Shown here: one piece after another, positions 34,286 to 42,824 of the stretch
Position numbering within the stretch: position 1 is the stretch's first letter
How the letters are laid out: each line of letters begins with the position of its first letter
Made by a program: the position numbers and the translations under genes
From: Blastococcus sp. TF02-8
GTDB lineage: Bacteria; Actinomycetota; Actinomycetes; Mycobacteriales; Geodermatophilaceae
Length of the DNA stretch: 64,000 bases
Assembly (NCBI RefSeq): GCF_003319175.1
Contig: NZ_QOHK01000005.1
Location: 62,001-126,000 of the forward strand
Direction of reading: 5' to 3'
The notes under the pieces: model-generated
The model's database searches: none
What the model was told of the DNA's origin: nothing
What the model saw: only the letters and a program-made list of their open reading frames with translations

Positions 34286-35545
34286 TCAGGGGACGGCGTC
34301 GAGGACCTCGTCGCGGGTGAAGCCCAGCACCTGCAGGACCGCGTCCAGGTAGGGCTGGTTCAGCGCCGTGTGCGCCTGCTCCCGCACGAACGGCTTCGCG
34401 TTGAAGGCGATGCCCAGCCCGGCGGTGTTGAGCATGTCGAGGTCGTTGGCACCGTCGCCCACCGCCACGGTCTGGTCCAGCGGGATGCCGTACTGCTCGG
34501 CGAACCGGATCAGCGCCCGCGCCTTGCCCGGCCGGTCGACGATCTCCCCCACCAGCCCGCCGGTGAGCCGCCCGTCGACCACCTCCAGCGTGTTGGCCGC
34601 CGCGAAGTCCAGGCCCAGGCTCTCCGCGAGCGGGTCGGTGATCTGGGTGAAGCCGCCGCTGACGATGCCGCAGCGGAAGCCGAGCCGCTGCAGCGTCCGG
34701 ATGAGGGTGCGCGCGCCGGGGGTCAGCACCAGGTGCTCGCGTACCTCGTCGAGCACCTCCTCCGGGAGCCCCGCCAGGACGGCGACCCGCGCGCGCAGCG
34801 ACTGGGCGAAGTCGAGCTCCCCGTTCATGGCGGCCGCGGTGATCCGTGCGACCTCCGAGGCCCGGCCGGCCCGGGCGGCCAGCTCGTCGATGACCTCGCC
34901 GCGCACCAACGTGGAGTCGACGTCGAGCACGATCAGCCGCTTGCTGCGCCGGGCCAGCCCGACCTGCTCGACGGCGATGTCGGCGCCGGTCTCGGTGGCG
35001 ACCGAGGCGAGCGCCGTGCGCAGCGCCGTCGCCTCGGCGCCGGAGACGGTCAGCTCGAAGCTGGTGACGGGGTAGTCCGACAGCCGGCGGATGGCGTCGA
35101 TGTTGCCGCCGATGCCCGCGATCGCCCGGGCGGCCCCGGCGACGGTCTCCGGCGGGACCGGGCGGCCCAGCACGATCACGTGGTGCGGCCGCCCACCGGC
35201 AACGGTCGCGTCCGGTCCGCTGGCCGACTCCACCTCCACCTGCACCCCGACGGCGGACTCGACCTCGTCCGCGACGGTCCGCAGGCGCGCGAGCAGCTCC
35301 GCCTCCTCCACCGCGGGACGGTCGCCGTCGTCCACCGCGCCGACGACGACGCCGAGCACGAGGTGGCCGTGCACGACCACCTGCTCCACGTCGAGGACCT
35401 CGACGGCGGGCCCGGCCGCGCTGGAGAGCGCCGCGAACAGCCGCGCGGTCACGCCCGGCCGGTCGTCGCCGCTGACGGTCAGGACGGTCCGGGGCGCGGT
35501 CGTCGCGGAGGTCGGCTGCGGGCGAGGGGTGGGGTCGAGCGGCAC
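34286..35545 (-). CDS. serB: Phosphoserine phosphatase with ACT domains
   Basis: 419 aa from a GTG at 35545 (35563 possible). Residues about 20-180 form one or two ACT regulatory domains (VLTVSGDDRPGVTARLF and HHVIVLGRPVPPETVAGAAR). Residues 190-410 are a HAD phosphatase: VLDVDSTLVRGE (nucleophile and acid Asp), SGGFTQI, Lys in GKARAL and VGDGANDLDML. It performs the last step of serine synthesis. Next to ctaD, as serB2-ctaD in M. tuberculosis. Confidence 0.94.
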   Translation of the reverse strand: MPLDPTPRPQPTSATTAPRTVLTVSGDDRPGVTARLFAALSSAAGPAVEVLDVEQVVVHGHLVLGVVVGAVDDGDRPAVEEAELLARLRTVADEVESAVGVQVEVESASGPDATVAGGRPHHVIVLGRPVPPETVAGAARAIAGIGGNIDAIRRLSDYPVTSFELTVSGAEATALRTALASVATETGADIAVEQVGLARRSKRLIVLDVDSTLVRGEVIDELAARAGRASEVARITAAAMNGELDFAQSLRARVAVLAGLPEEVLDEVREHLVLTPGARTLIRTLQRLGFRCGIVSGGFTQITDPLAESLGLDFAAANTLEVVDGRLTGGLVGEIVDRPGKARALIRFAEQYGIPLDQTVAVGDGANDLDMLNTAGLGIAFNAKPFVREQAHTALNQPYLDAVLQVLGFTRDEVLDAVP

Positions 35546-35686
35546 CGAGCCATCGTGCCGCACCGCGGTCGCCCGTCCTCCGCTGCCCCCGGCCCCCGGA
35601 CCCCGCCCGGAAGCGCACCGGAGCGGTATCGGAGGTGGCAATTCCGGCCCGCAGGCGTATCCGGGCGATCGGCGACCCGGAACGGC

Positions 35687-35721
35687 GGACGCCCCGCCGG
35701 CCGGTGGCCGACGGGGCGTCC
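35687..35721 (-). terminator. Terminator after ctaD
   Basis: Arms GGACGCCCCG (35687-35696) and CGGGGCGTCC (35712-35721) with an inner GC-rich loop, 35 bp past the ctaD stop. Nothing else is seen in 35564-35755. Confidence 0.65.
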
Positions 35722-35755
35722 GTCGCAGTGCATCGCGGGCGCGGGGGCCCACCTG

Positions 35756-37507
35756 TCAGGTCGGGTCGGGGTCGTTCGGTCCCTGACGCGTCCCGGTGCC
35801 GTTGACCAGCTCGCTGGCGTAGGGCTTGTGACGACCGCCCACGTGCGCCTCGGCGTGCAGCCGCTCGAGCAGGTGCGGGTAGTGCGCCTCGAACGCGGGA
35901 CGCTCCGAGCGGATCTTCGGGATCTCCACGAAGTTGTGCCGCGGCGGCGGGGACGACGTCGCCCACTCCAGCGAGTTGCCGTGACCCCACGGGTCGTCGC
36001 GCAGGGCGAGCTTCCCGTACTTCCAGGACTTCACCACGTTGTAGACGAACGGGATGACCGAGGCGCCGAGCACGAAGGAGAAGATCGTCGAGATCGTGTT
36101 CAGCGTCGTGAAGGTGTCGGTCTCCAGGTAGTCCACGTAGCGGCGCGGCATGCCCTCGGCGCCCAGCCAGTGCTGGACGAGGAACGTGCCGTGGAAGCCG
36201 ATGAAGGTCAGCCAGAACTGCAGCTTGCCCAGCCGCTCGTCCATCATCCGGCCGCACATCTTGGGGAACCAGAAGTAGACGCCGGCGTAGGCGGCGAACA
36301 CGACGGTGCCGAAGACCACGTAGTGGAAGTGGGCGACGACGAAGTAGCTGTCGTTCACGTGGAAGTCCAGCGGCGGGCTGGCCAGCAGCACACCGGTGAG
36401 CCCACCGAGGAGGAAGGTGACCATGAAGCCGACCGAGAACAGCATCGGCGTCTCGAAGGTCATCTGACCCCGCCACATGGTCCCGATCCAGTTGAAGAAC
36501 TTGATGCCGGTCGGGACGGCGATCAGGTAGGTCAGGAAGGCGAAGAACGGGAGCAGCACGGCGCCGGTGGCGAACATGTGGTGCGCCCACACCGCGACCG
36601 AGAGGGCCGCGATGGACAGCGTCGCGAAGACCATTCCCTTGTAGCCGAACAGCGGCTTGCGGGAGAAGACCGGGATCACCTCGGTCACGATCCCGAAGAA
36701 CGGCAGCGCGATGATGTAGACCTCGGGGTGGCCGAAGAACCAGAAGAGGTGCTGCCACAGCATCGGCCCGCCGTTCTCGCGGGAGTACACGAGAGCACCG
36801 AGGTTGCGGTCGGCCAGCATGCCCATGATCGCGGCGGTCAGGATCGGGAAGGCCAGCAGGATCAGGACGCTGGTGACCAGCGCGTTCCAGGTGAAGATCG
36901 GCATCCGGAACAGCGTCATGCCCGGTGCGCGGAGGCAGACGATCGTGGCGATGAAGTTGACGCCACCGAGGATCGTGCCCAGACCGCTGACGGCCAGACC
37001 GCAGAACCAGAGGTTCGCGCCGGCACCGGGGCTGTTCACCACGTCGGACAGCGGTGCGTAGGCGTACCAGCCGAAGTCGGCGGCGCCACCGGGGGTCAGG
37101 AAGCCGGAGACGGCGATCGTGCTGCCGAAGAGGAACAGCCAGAACGAGAACGCGTTCAGCCGCGGGAAGGCGACGTCCGGCGCGCCGATCTGCAGCGGCA
37201 TGATCAGGTTCGCGAAGGCGAAGAACAGCGGCGTCGCGAACATCAGCAGCATGATCGTGCCGTGCATCGTGACGAGCTGGTTGTACTGCTCGGGCGAGAG
37301 GAACTGCAGGCCCGGACGCCCCAGCTCCCCGCGGATGAGCATGGCCATCAGTCCGCCGAGGATGAAGAAGACGAACGAGACGGTCAGATACATCAGACCG
37401 ATGGTCTTGTGGTCGGTGGTCCGCAGCAGGTTCGACAGCCGCGAGCCCTTCTCGACCACGTGAGCCGGGCTGGGCCGACTCACGATGGGCGCCGGTGCAA
37501 TCGTCAC
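35756..37507 (-). CDS. ctaD: Cytochrome c oxidase subunit I
   Basis: 583 aa with twelve transmembrane helices. It is the catalytic subunit of the aa3 terminal oxidase in the cytoplasmic membrane. Haem and copper ligands: His in TMHGTIM, HPEVY (Cu-B His with cross-linked Tyr), HHMFATG (two Cu-B His) and HFHYVVFG (haem a3 and a His). The K- and D-channel residues appear intact by eye. The C-terminal cytosolic tail is charged. Other ctaC/ctaE genes are not in the window. Confidence 0.97.
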   Translation of the reverse strand: MTIAPAPIVSRPSPAHVVEKGSRLSNLLRTTDHKTIGLMYLTVSFVFFILGGLMAMLIRGELGRPGLQFLSPEQYNQLVTMHGTIMLLMFATPLFFAFANLIMPLQIGAPDVAFPRLNAFSFWLFLFGSTIAVSGFLTPGGAADFGWYAYAPLSDVVNSPGAGANLWFCGLAVSGLGTILGGVNFIATIVCLRAPGMTLFRMPIFTWNALVTSVLILLAFPILTAAIMGMLADRNLGALVYSRENGGPMLWQHLFWFFGHPEVYIIALPFFGIVTEVIPVFSRKPLFGYKGMVFATLSIAALSVAVWAHHMFATGAVLLPFFAFLTYLIAVPTGIKFFNWIGTMWRGQMTFETPMLFSVGFMVTFLLGGLTGVLLASPPLDFHVNDSYFVVAHFHYVVFGTVVFAAYAGVYFWFPKMCGRMMDERLGKLQFWLTFIGFHGTFLVQHWLGAEGMPRRYVDYLETDTFTTLNTISTIFSFVLGASVIPFVYNVVKSWKYGKLALRDDPWGHGNSLEWATSSPPPRHNFVEIPKIRSERPAFEAHYPHLLERLHAEAHVGGRHKPYASELVNGTGTRQGPNDPDPT

Positions 37508-37571
37508 GGCTCGCAGCTTAGACCGTGCCGGGCGAGCTCTCAGGGCGGGCGTGGCGGGCGCGCCGCAGGGA

Positions 37572-38429
37572 TCATCCGAGCCGCTCGTAGACCGCCACGT
37601 CGACCGAGATCGTCACCTGCAGGGACGGGCTCAGCCGGGCCAGCGACGCCGTCAGGTCGTCGGTCGAGAGGTGTCGCGCATGCGGCCCCATCCCCACCAG
37701 CGCGGCGAGCTCGGAGCGCTCCAGGAGCGCCGTCCACCGGTACGCCACGGCTCCCGTGCGCCGCAGGTGGGGCTCCAGCGTGGCGGCCAGCCGGTCGGCC
37801 TTGTCGGGATCGACGCGCAGCAGCCCCAGCGGTCCGACGATCTCGGTGAGGTGGTCCGGAGCCGGCGTCACGACCACCAGGTGACCGCCGGGGCGCAGCA
37901 CCCGGGCGATCTCCGCGCCGTTGCGCGGGGCGAACACGACGAGCGCCCGGTCGGCGACGCCGTCGAGCAGCGGCACCCTCCCCCAGGCGTCGCCGACGAC
38001 GGCGATCGCGCGCGGATGGGCGCGGGCCGCCCGCCGGGCGGCGTAGCGCGACGCGTCGAGGACCACCCCGACGGCGTCCGGCAGCTCGTCGAGCAGGCGG
38101 GCGAGGTGGTGCCCGGTCCCGCCACCGAGGTCCACCAGCGTGCTCGGCGGCCCGTCGGCCAGGACCGCGTCGCGCAGCGCGGCGGAGAGGGGGTCGTAGT
38201 GACCCGCGGAGAGGAACGCCACGCGCGCGGCGACCATGGCGGCGGAGTCCCCGGTCGGCGGCCGGCGGACGGGCGGCATCAGCGTGAGGTGCCCCTGACG
38301 GGCCCGGTCCACCCGGTGCCCGGCCGCGCACGCCAGCCCCGCTCCCCCGTCCACCACCGCGAACGGCGCCCGGCAGACCGGGCAGGACAGCAGCGCGACC
38401 GCCCTCGGATCCAGCGGCGGAGCCGTCAC
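37572..38429 (-). CDS. RlmA-like rRNA guanine methyltransferase
   Basis: 285 aa from a GTG at 38429. An N-terminal zinc finger (CPVC ... CAAGH, residues about 17-42) precedes a Rossmann methyltransferase with SAM motif [16 protein letters not shown] and VFAPRN. The RlmA family (RlmA-I/TlrB) methylates N1 of G745 or G748 in 23S rRNA; TlrB-type members give tylosin-class macrolide resistance. Which base is modified here is not visible. Overlaps the phosphoesterase gene stop. Confidence 0.82.
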   Translation of the reverse strand: MTAPPLDPRAVALLSCPVCRAPFAVVDGGAGLACAAGHRVDRARQGHLTLMPPVRRPPTGDSAAMVAARVAFLSAGHYDPLSAALRDAVLADGPPSTLVDLGGGTGHHLARLLDELPDAVGVVLDASRYAARRAARAHPRAIAVVGDAWGRVPLLDGVADRALVVFAPRNGAEIARVLRPGGHLVVVTPAPDHLTEIVGPLGLLRVDPDKADRLAATLEPHLRRTGAVAYRWTALLERSELAALVGMGPHARHLSTDDLTASLARLSPSLQVTISVDVAVYERLG

Positions 38430-38935
38430 GAGCGGGGCGGGACCGGGTGGAACGTGACGTCCCGCAACGTCCCGGCGTCGGCGACGGCGGTGAGGTAGGT
38501 GCCGGTCGGCTGGCGCCGGCGGTCGGTCGGCGAGCCCGGGTTGAGCAGCCGCAGCCCGGAGGCGGCCACCGTGTCCCACGGGATGTGGCTGTGCCCGAAG
38601 ACGAGGACGTCGGTGTCGGGGAACCGCGCGGCGCACCGCGCCTCCCGCCCCTTGGCGTCGCCGGTCTCGTGGACGACGGCGAACCGCAACCCCTCGATCT
38701 CCAGGCGGGCCACCTCGGGCAGTCGCTCCCGGAGCGCCCCGTGGTCGTTGTTGCCGTGCACGGCGACCAGCCGCCGGGAGCGCCGCTCCAGCTCGTCGAG
38801 GAGGGCGACGTCGACCCAGTCACCGGCGTGCAGCACGACGTCGGCCGCCTCGATGTCCCTCCACAGGGGATGAGGTAGATCACGCGCACGCCTGGGGACG
38901 TGCGTGTCGGCGGTCACCACCAGCGAAACGGGCAC
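38426..38935 (-). CDS. YfcE/MJ0936-type metallophosphoesterase
   Basis: 169 aa from a GTG at 38935. Calcineurin-like motifs in order: ADTHVP, HAGDWVD, GNNDH, VVHETGD and FGHSHIPW. The size and motif spacing match small bacterial phosphodiesterases of the YfcE group. The GDxH variant (DWVD) is seen. Substrate unknown. It is co-transcribed with the RlmA-like gene (4-bp overlap). Confidence 0.88.
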   Translation of the reverse strand: MPVSLVVTADTHVPRRARDLPHPLWRDIEAADVVLHAGDWVDVALLDELERRSRRLVAVHGNNDHGALRERLPEVARLEIEGLRFAVVHETGDAKGREARCAARFPDTDVLVFGHSHIPWDTVAASGLRLLNPGSPTDRRRQPTGTYLTAVADAGTLRDVTFHPVPPRS

Positions 38936-39016
38936 GACGACATGCTCCCAGCCCGCTAGGTTTCCCCGTCGGCCGGCGATCCCGGCCCCGTCCGCACGAC
39001 CTCGGAGATCTCTCAC

Positions 39017-40606
39017 GTGACACAGCCCCAGACCAGTCCGACCGGCGCCGACGGCGCCGGTACCGACGAGCCCTACGAGAAGCGCTGGCTCGCTCTCGGC
39101 GTCATCGCCATGACCGTCCTGCTGGTCATCCTCGACGCGACGATCGTCAACATCGCGCTGCCCGCCGTCACCGACGACCTGGGCATCAGCAGCGCCACCC
39201 AGCAGTGGATCGTGACCGCCTACACCCTGACCTTCGGCGGCTTCCTGCTCCTCGGCGGCCGCATCGCCGACTTCTGGGGGCGCAAGCGCACCTACCTCGT
39301 GGGCGCCGCGGGCTTCGCCATCGCCTCCGCGCTGGGCGGCCTGGCCCAGAACGAGGCCATGCTGTTCGGCGCCCGCGCCCTCCAGGGCGTCTTCGGCGCT
39401 CTGCTCGCACCGGCCTCCCTGGCCCTGCTGACCGTGCTCTTCACCGACCCCAAGGAGCGGGCCAAGGCCTTCGGCGTCTACGGCGCGATCGCCGGTGGCG
39501 GTTCGGCGGTCGGCCTCCTGCTGGGCGGCGTGCTCACCGAGTACGCCGACTGGCGCTGGTGCTTCTGGGTCAACCTGCCGGTCGCGCTGCTCGCCGTCGT
39601 CCTGGCCGTGCCGATCGTGCCGGAGAGCAAGGCCCCGGGTGACACGAAGTACGACATCCCGGGCGCCGTCCTGATCACCCTCGGCCTCGCGTCGATCGTG
39701 TACGGCTTCACCCGCGTCGCCGAGGCCTCGCAGACCAACTCCATGGAGGCCGCCGAGGCCAACGCCCGGGCCATGGCGTCGGGCTCCCCTCTCGTCTCCC
39801 CCGAGAGCGGCTGGAGCGACGGCCCGGCCTGGGCGTTCATCGTCGCCGGCCTGGTCCTGGTGGCCCTGTTCGTCGTCGTGGAGATGCGCGCCCGCAACCC
39901 GCTGCTGCCGATGCGGATCGTGCTCGACCGCAACCGGGGCGGTGCGTACCTGACCTCGACGCTGGTCGGTGCCGGGCTCATCGGGGCGTTCTTCTTCCTG
40001 AGCCTGTACTTCCAGCAGGTCCTGGGCTACGAGCCGGTCCACGCCGGCCTCGCCTCGCTGCCGGTGACCCTGGGCGTCTTCATCTCCGCGGGCGCGGCCA
40101 GCGCGCTCGTGCCGAGGATCGGTCCGAAGCCGCTGATGGTGCTGGGCGGTCTGCTCGCCGCCGGCGGCCTGTTCACGCTGTCGTTCGTCGGCGTCGACAC
40201 CGGCTTCTGGCAGCTGCCGTTCCCCGGTCAGATCCTGCTGGGGCTGGGCCTCGGGTTCACCTTCGTCCCGCTGTCGAACCTGGCGCTGGTCGGGGCGGGT
40301 GTGCACGACGCAGGCGCGGCGAGCGCGATGCTGAACGCCACCCAGCAGGTGGGCGCCTCGATCGGCACCGCCGTCCTGGCCTCGCTCTCGGTGGCTGCCA
40401 TCAGCAACTACACGGCCGATGCACTGACCTCGGGTGGCAACCCGCAGGACCCGACGCTGGGCCTCACCGCCCAGGTGGAGGGTTACACGACCGCCTTCAC
40501 GTGGGCCTCGGTGCTCCTCGTGCTGGGCGCCCTGGTGTCGGCGTTCCTGATCAAGGCCACCAAGGAGGACCTGCCGGCCGGCGACGCCGTCGTGCACGTC
40601 GGCTGA
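39017..40606 (+). CDS. DHA2-family MFS drug/multidrug transporter
   Basis: 529 aa from a GTG at 39017. Fourteen transmembrane helices of the EmrB/QacA type. LDATIVNIALPAVTDDLG, TAYTLTFGGFLLLGGRIADFWGRKRTYL (motif A) and the GGGSAVGLLLGGVLTEYADWRWCFWVNLP motif C region are typical. It likely exports hydrophobic compounds by proton antiport. A 15-bp-stem terminator follows. Confidence 0.92.
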   Translation: MTQPQTSPTGADGAGTDEPYEKRWLALGVIAMTVLLVILDATIVNIALPAVTDDLGISSATQQWIVTAYTLTFGGFLLLGGRIADFWGRKRTYLVGAAGFAIASALGGLAQNEAMLFGARALQGVFGALLAPASLALLTVLFTDPKERAKAFGVYGAIAGGGSAVGLLLGGVLTEYADWRWCFWVNLPVALLAVVLAVPIVPESKAPGDTKYDIPGAVLITLGLASIVYGFTRVAEASQTNSMEAAEANARAMASGSPLVSPESGWSDGPAWAFIVAGLVLVALFVVVEMRARNPLLPMRIVLDRNRGGAYLTSTLVGAGLIGAFFFLSLYFQQVLGYEPVHAGLASLPVTLGVFISAGAASALVPRIGPKPLMVLGGLLAAGGLFTLSFVGVDTGFWQLPFPGQILLGLGLGFTFVPLSNLALVGAGVHDAGAASAMLNATQQVGASIGTAVLASLSVAAISNYTADALTSGGNPQDPTLGLTAQVEGYTTAFTWASVLLVLGALVSAFLIKATKEDLPAGDAVVHVG

Positions 40607-40627
40607 CGGAACGGCCCCTGCGGTCCA

Positions 40628-40660
40628 GCGGCCCGCGCCCCGTCCCGGGGCGCGGGCCGC
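40628..40660. terminator. Bidirectional terminator
   Basis: 15-bp arms (40628-40642 and 40646-40660) with a 3-nt loop, between the convergent MFS and CtaG-like genes. Confidence 0.8.
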
Positions 40661-40677
40661 GCCGCGTTCCAGCGCCC

Positions 40678-41634
40678 TCAGTCGCGCTGCGCCAGCGCCT
40701 TGAGCCGGGCGTTGTACGCGGCCAGCTCGGCGTCACCGTCGCGGTCGGCGGCCCGGTCGAGGGTGCGGGCGCGCCGGTCGTCCGACCGGGCCCAGGAGAA
40801 GAAGACGACGGCGAGCACGAGCACGGTGGGCAGCTCGCCGAAGGCCCAGACGATGCCGCCGGCGACCCCCTGGTCGCCCAGCGGGTCCACCCCCCAGCCG
40901 GCCGGCGGCTCGGCGAAGCTGTCGACCACCAGCGATCCGGCCATCATGATCGCGACGCCGAAGAAGGCGTGGAAGGGCACCGGCAGGAAGAGCTCGATCA
41001 TCCGGCCCGGGTGGCTCAAGGTCCGCGGCCACGGGTCCTGGGCGACGATGGGCCCGAAGAAGAGCAGCCCGGTGACCACGAAGTGGGCCAGCATGAACTG
41101 GTGCCCCGCGGCGTTCTTCATCAGCGCGTCGAACAGCGGGGTGAAGTAGACGCCGTAGAGGCTCGCGATGAACAACGGGACGCTGAACAGCGGGTGCGCG
41201 ACGAACCGGGCGAACCGGCTGTGCAGCCCACCGAGCAGCAGCGCCCGCGGCGTCCCGGCGGCGCCGTGCCCGCGGGGCAGCGTGCGCAGCGCCAGTGTCA
41301 CCGGAGCGGCCAGGAGCAGGAGCAGCGGCGTGATCAGCGACAGCACCATGTGCTGCGCCATGTGCACGCTGAAGATCACCATGCTGTAGCCGTTGAACCA
41401 CGTGCCGGTGACGGCGAACAACGAGCCGGCCCCGGCGATCCAGGCGAGCGTCCGCCACCACGGCCACGCGACGCCCGAGCGCCGGAGCCGGAGGACCGCC
41501 GCCAGGTAGACGACGACCCCGACGATGCTCAGGACGGCGAGGACCGACCAGCTGTCGAGGTGCGGCAGGAACATCCGGCCCAGCGTCGGCGGGTCCTGCG
41601 GGACCCACATCCCTCCGTGGTGCCCGTGCTCCAC
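40678..41634 (-). CDS. CtaG-like cytochrome c oxidase assembly membrane protein
   Basis: 318 aa from a GTG at 41634, preceded by GGAGGAGA. Seven transmembrane helices. Conserved His in FSVHMAQHMVLS, HQFMLAHFVVTGLLFF and FLPVPFHAFFGVAIM match the caa3_CtaG family thought to help deliver copper to terminal oxidases. An N-terminal HGHHGGMW may also bind metal. Confidence 0.88.
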   Translation of the reverse strand: MEHGHHGGMWVPQDPPTLGRMFLPHLDSWSVLAVLSIVGVVVYLAAVLRLRRSGVAWPWWRTLAWIAGAGSLFAVTGTWFNGYSMVIFSVHMAQHMVLSLITPLLLLLAAPVTLALRTLPRGHGAAGTPRALLLGGLHSRFARFVAHPLFSVPLFIASLYGVYFTPLFDALMKNAAGHQFMLAHFVVTGLLFFGPIVAQDPWPRTLSHPGRMIELFLPVPFHAFFGVAIMMAGSLVVDSFAEPPAGWGVDPLGDQGVAGGIVWAFGELPTVLVLAVVFFSWARSDDRRARTLDRAADRDGDAELAAYNARLKALAQRD

Positions 41635-41802
41635 CGCGATCTCCTCCAGCCGTCCACTCCTGCGGCTCCACTGTCCCACCGCGGCGACGGACCGGATCGG
41701 CCACCCTTCAGGGAGCCGCGGCGAGCGGAGCGAGGCCTGGGCAGAAGGACCCTGTCCCCCTCACCCCCTCGCACGCTCGGGGCCGGCCTCCGGACGGGGC
41801 CG

Positions 41803-42720
41803 TCAGTCGTGGACGGGGGCCTCGTGCCCGGCGTGTGCGGCCGCCTCGAGCTGGAAGGTGCAGTGCTCGACGTCGAAGTGGTCGCCGAGGCAGGCGCAGA
41901 GCGCGTCGAGCACCCGGCCGCCGTGCCCGTCGGCCAGCGCCTCGTCGGAGACGACGACGTGGGCGGAGAGCACCGGCAGCCCCGAGGTGATGGTCCAGGC
42001 GTGCAGGTCGTGGACCCCGAGGACGCCGTCGACGCCGAGGACGTGGGCGCGCACCTCGTCGAGATCCACGCCCCGCGGCGCCGCCTCGAGCAGCACGTCG
42101 AGCGCCTCGCGCAGCAGGTGCCAGGCACGCGGCAGGACCAGGCAGCCGATGAGCAGCGACGCGACCGTGTCGGCCGGCGTCCAGCCGGTGACTTCGATGA
42201 CGACGGCGGCGACGATGACCGCGATGGACCCCAGGGCGTCGGCGAGCACCTCGAGGTAGGCGCCCCGTACGGCCAGCGACCCCTCCCGCCCGCCGTGCAG
42301 CACCACGAGCCCGGCGAGGTTCACGACCAGGCCGATCGACGCGATGACCAGCATCGGGCCGGGGCCGACCTCGGGCGGGTCGCCGATCCGGCGGACGGCC
42401 TCGACCAGCACGTAGCCGGCCACGCCCAGCAGCAGCAAGCCGTTGACGACGGCCGCCAGGATCTCCGCCCGCTGCCACCCGAAGGTGCGCCGTCCCCGGG
42501 CCGGCCGCTGGGCCAGCGACACCGCCGCGAGGGCCACGGCGATCCCCGCAGCGTCGGTGGCCATGTGGCCGGCGTCGGCGAGCAGGGCCAGCGAACCCGA
42601 GACCACCGCACCGACGGCCTCGGCGGCCAGGACCACGACGGTGAGCCCGAGGACGACGGCGAGCCGGCGCCGCTGCGGACCGGACGCCGTCACCGGCCCG
42701 TGCGCGTGGCCGTGCCCCAT
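41803..42720 (-). CDS. Cation diffusion facilitator (zinc/cobalt efflux)
   Basis: 305 aa from the ATG at 42720. Six transmembrane helices. LLADAGHMATDAAG and LEVLADALGSIAV carry the HxxxD and DxxxD metal sites. An His-rich N-terminus (MGHGHAHG) and a C-terminal metal-binding ferredoxin-like domain (GVHDLHAWTITSG ... HCTFQLE) complete the CzcD type. It exports Zn2+ or related ions by proton antiport. Confidence 0.93.
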   Translation of the reverse strand: MGHGHAHGPVTASGPQRRRLAVVLGLTVVVLAAEAVGAVVSGSLALLADAGHMATDAAGIAVALAAVSLAQRPARGRRTFGWQRAEILAAVVNGLLLLGVAGYVLVEAVRRIGDPPEVGPGPMLVIASIGLVVNLAGLVVLHGGREGSLAVRGAYLEVLADALGSIAVIVAAVVIEVTGWTPADTVASLLIGCLVLPRAWHLLREALDVLLEAAPRGVDLDEVRAHVLGVDGVLGVHDLHAWTITSGLPVLSAHVVVSDEALADGHGGRVLDALCACLGDHFDVEHCTFQLEAAAHAGHEAPVHD

Positions 42721-42771
42721 CGACTGCTCCCTGTGTCTTCCCGGACGGACACCGAAGTCTCCCCCACGCGC

Positions 42772-42807
42772 GACGCCCCCGGCCGGAAGGATCCGGTCGG
42801 GGGCGTC
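42772..42807 (-). terminator. Terminator after the M23 peptidase gene
   Basis: Arms GACGCCCCC (42772-42780) and GGGGGCGTC (42799-42807), 18 bp past the stop codon at 42825. Confidence 0.7.
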
Positions 42808-42824
42808 ACGTGGGCGGGCGGGCG

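Noticed and set aside
34370-37849. A 1159-codon open frame on the plus strand opposite serB and ctaD
   Set aside because: It is antisense to two well-supported genes and its product is charged, low-complexity Asp/Glu/Arg/His sequence. Such frames are normal opposite high-GC genes.
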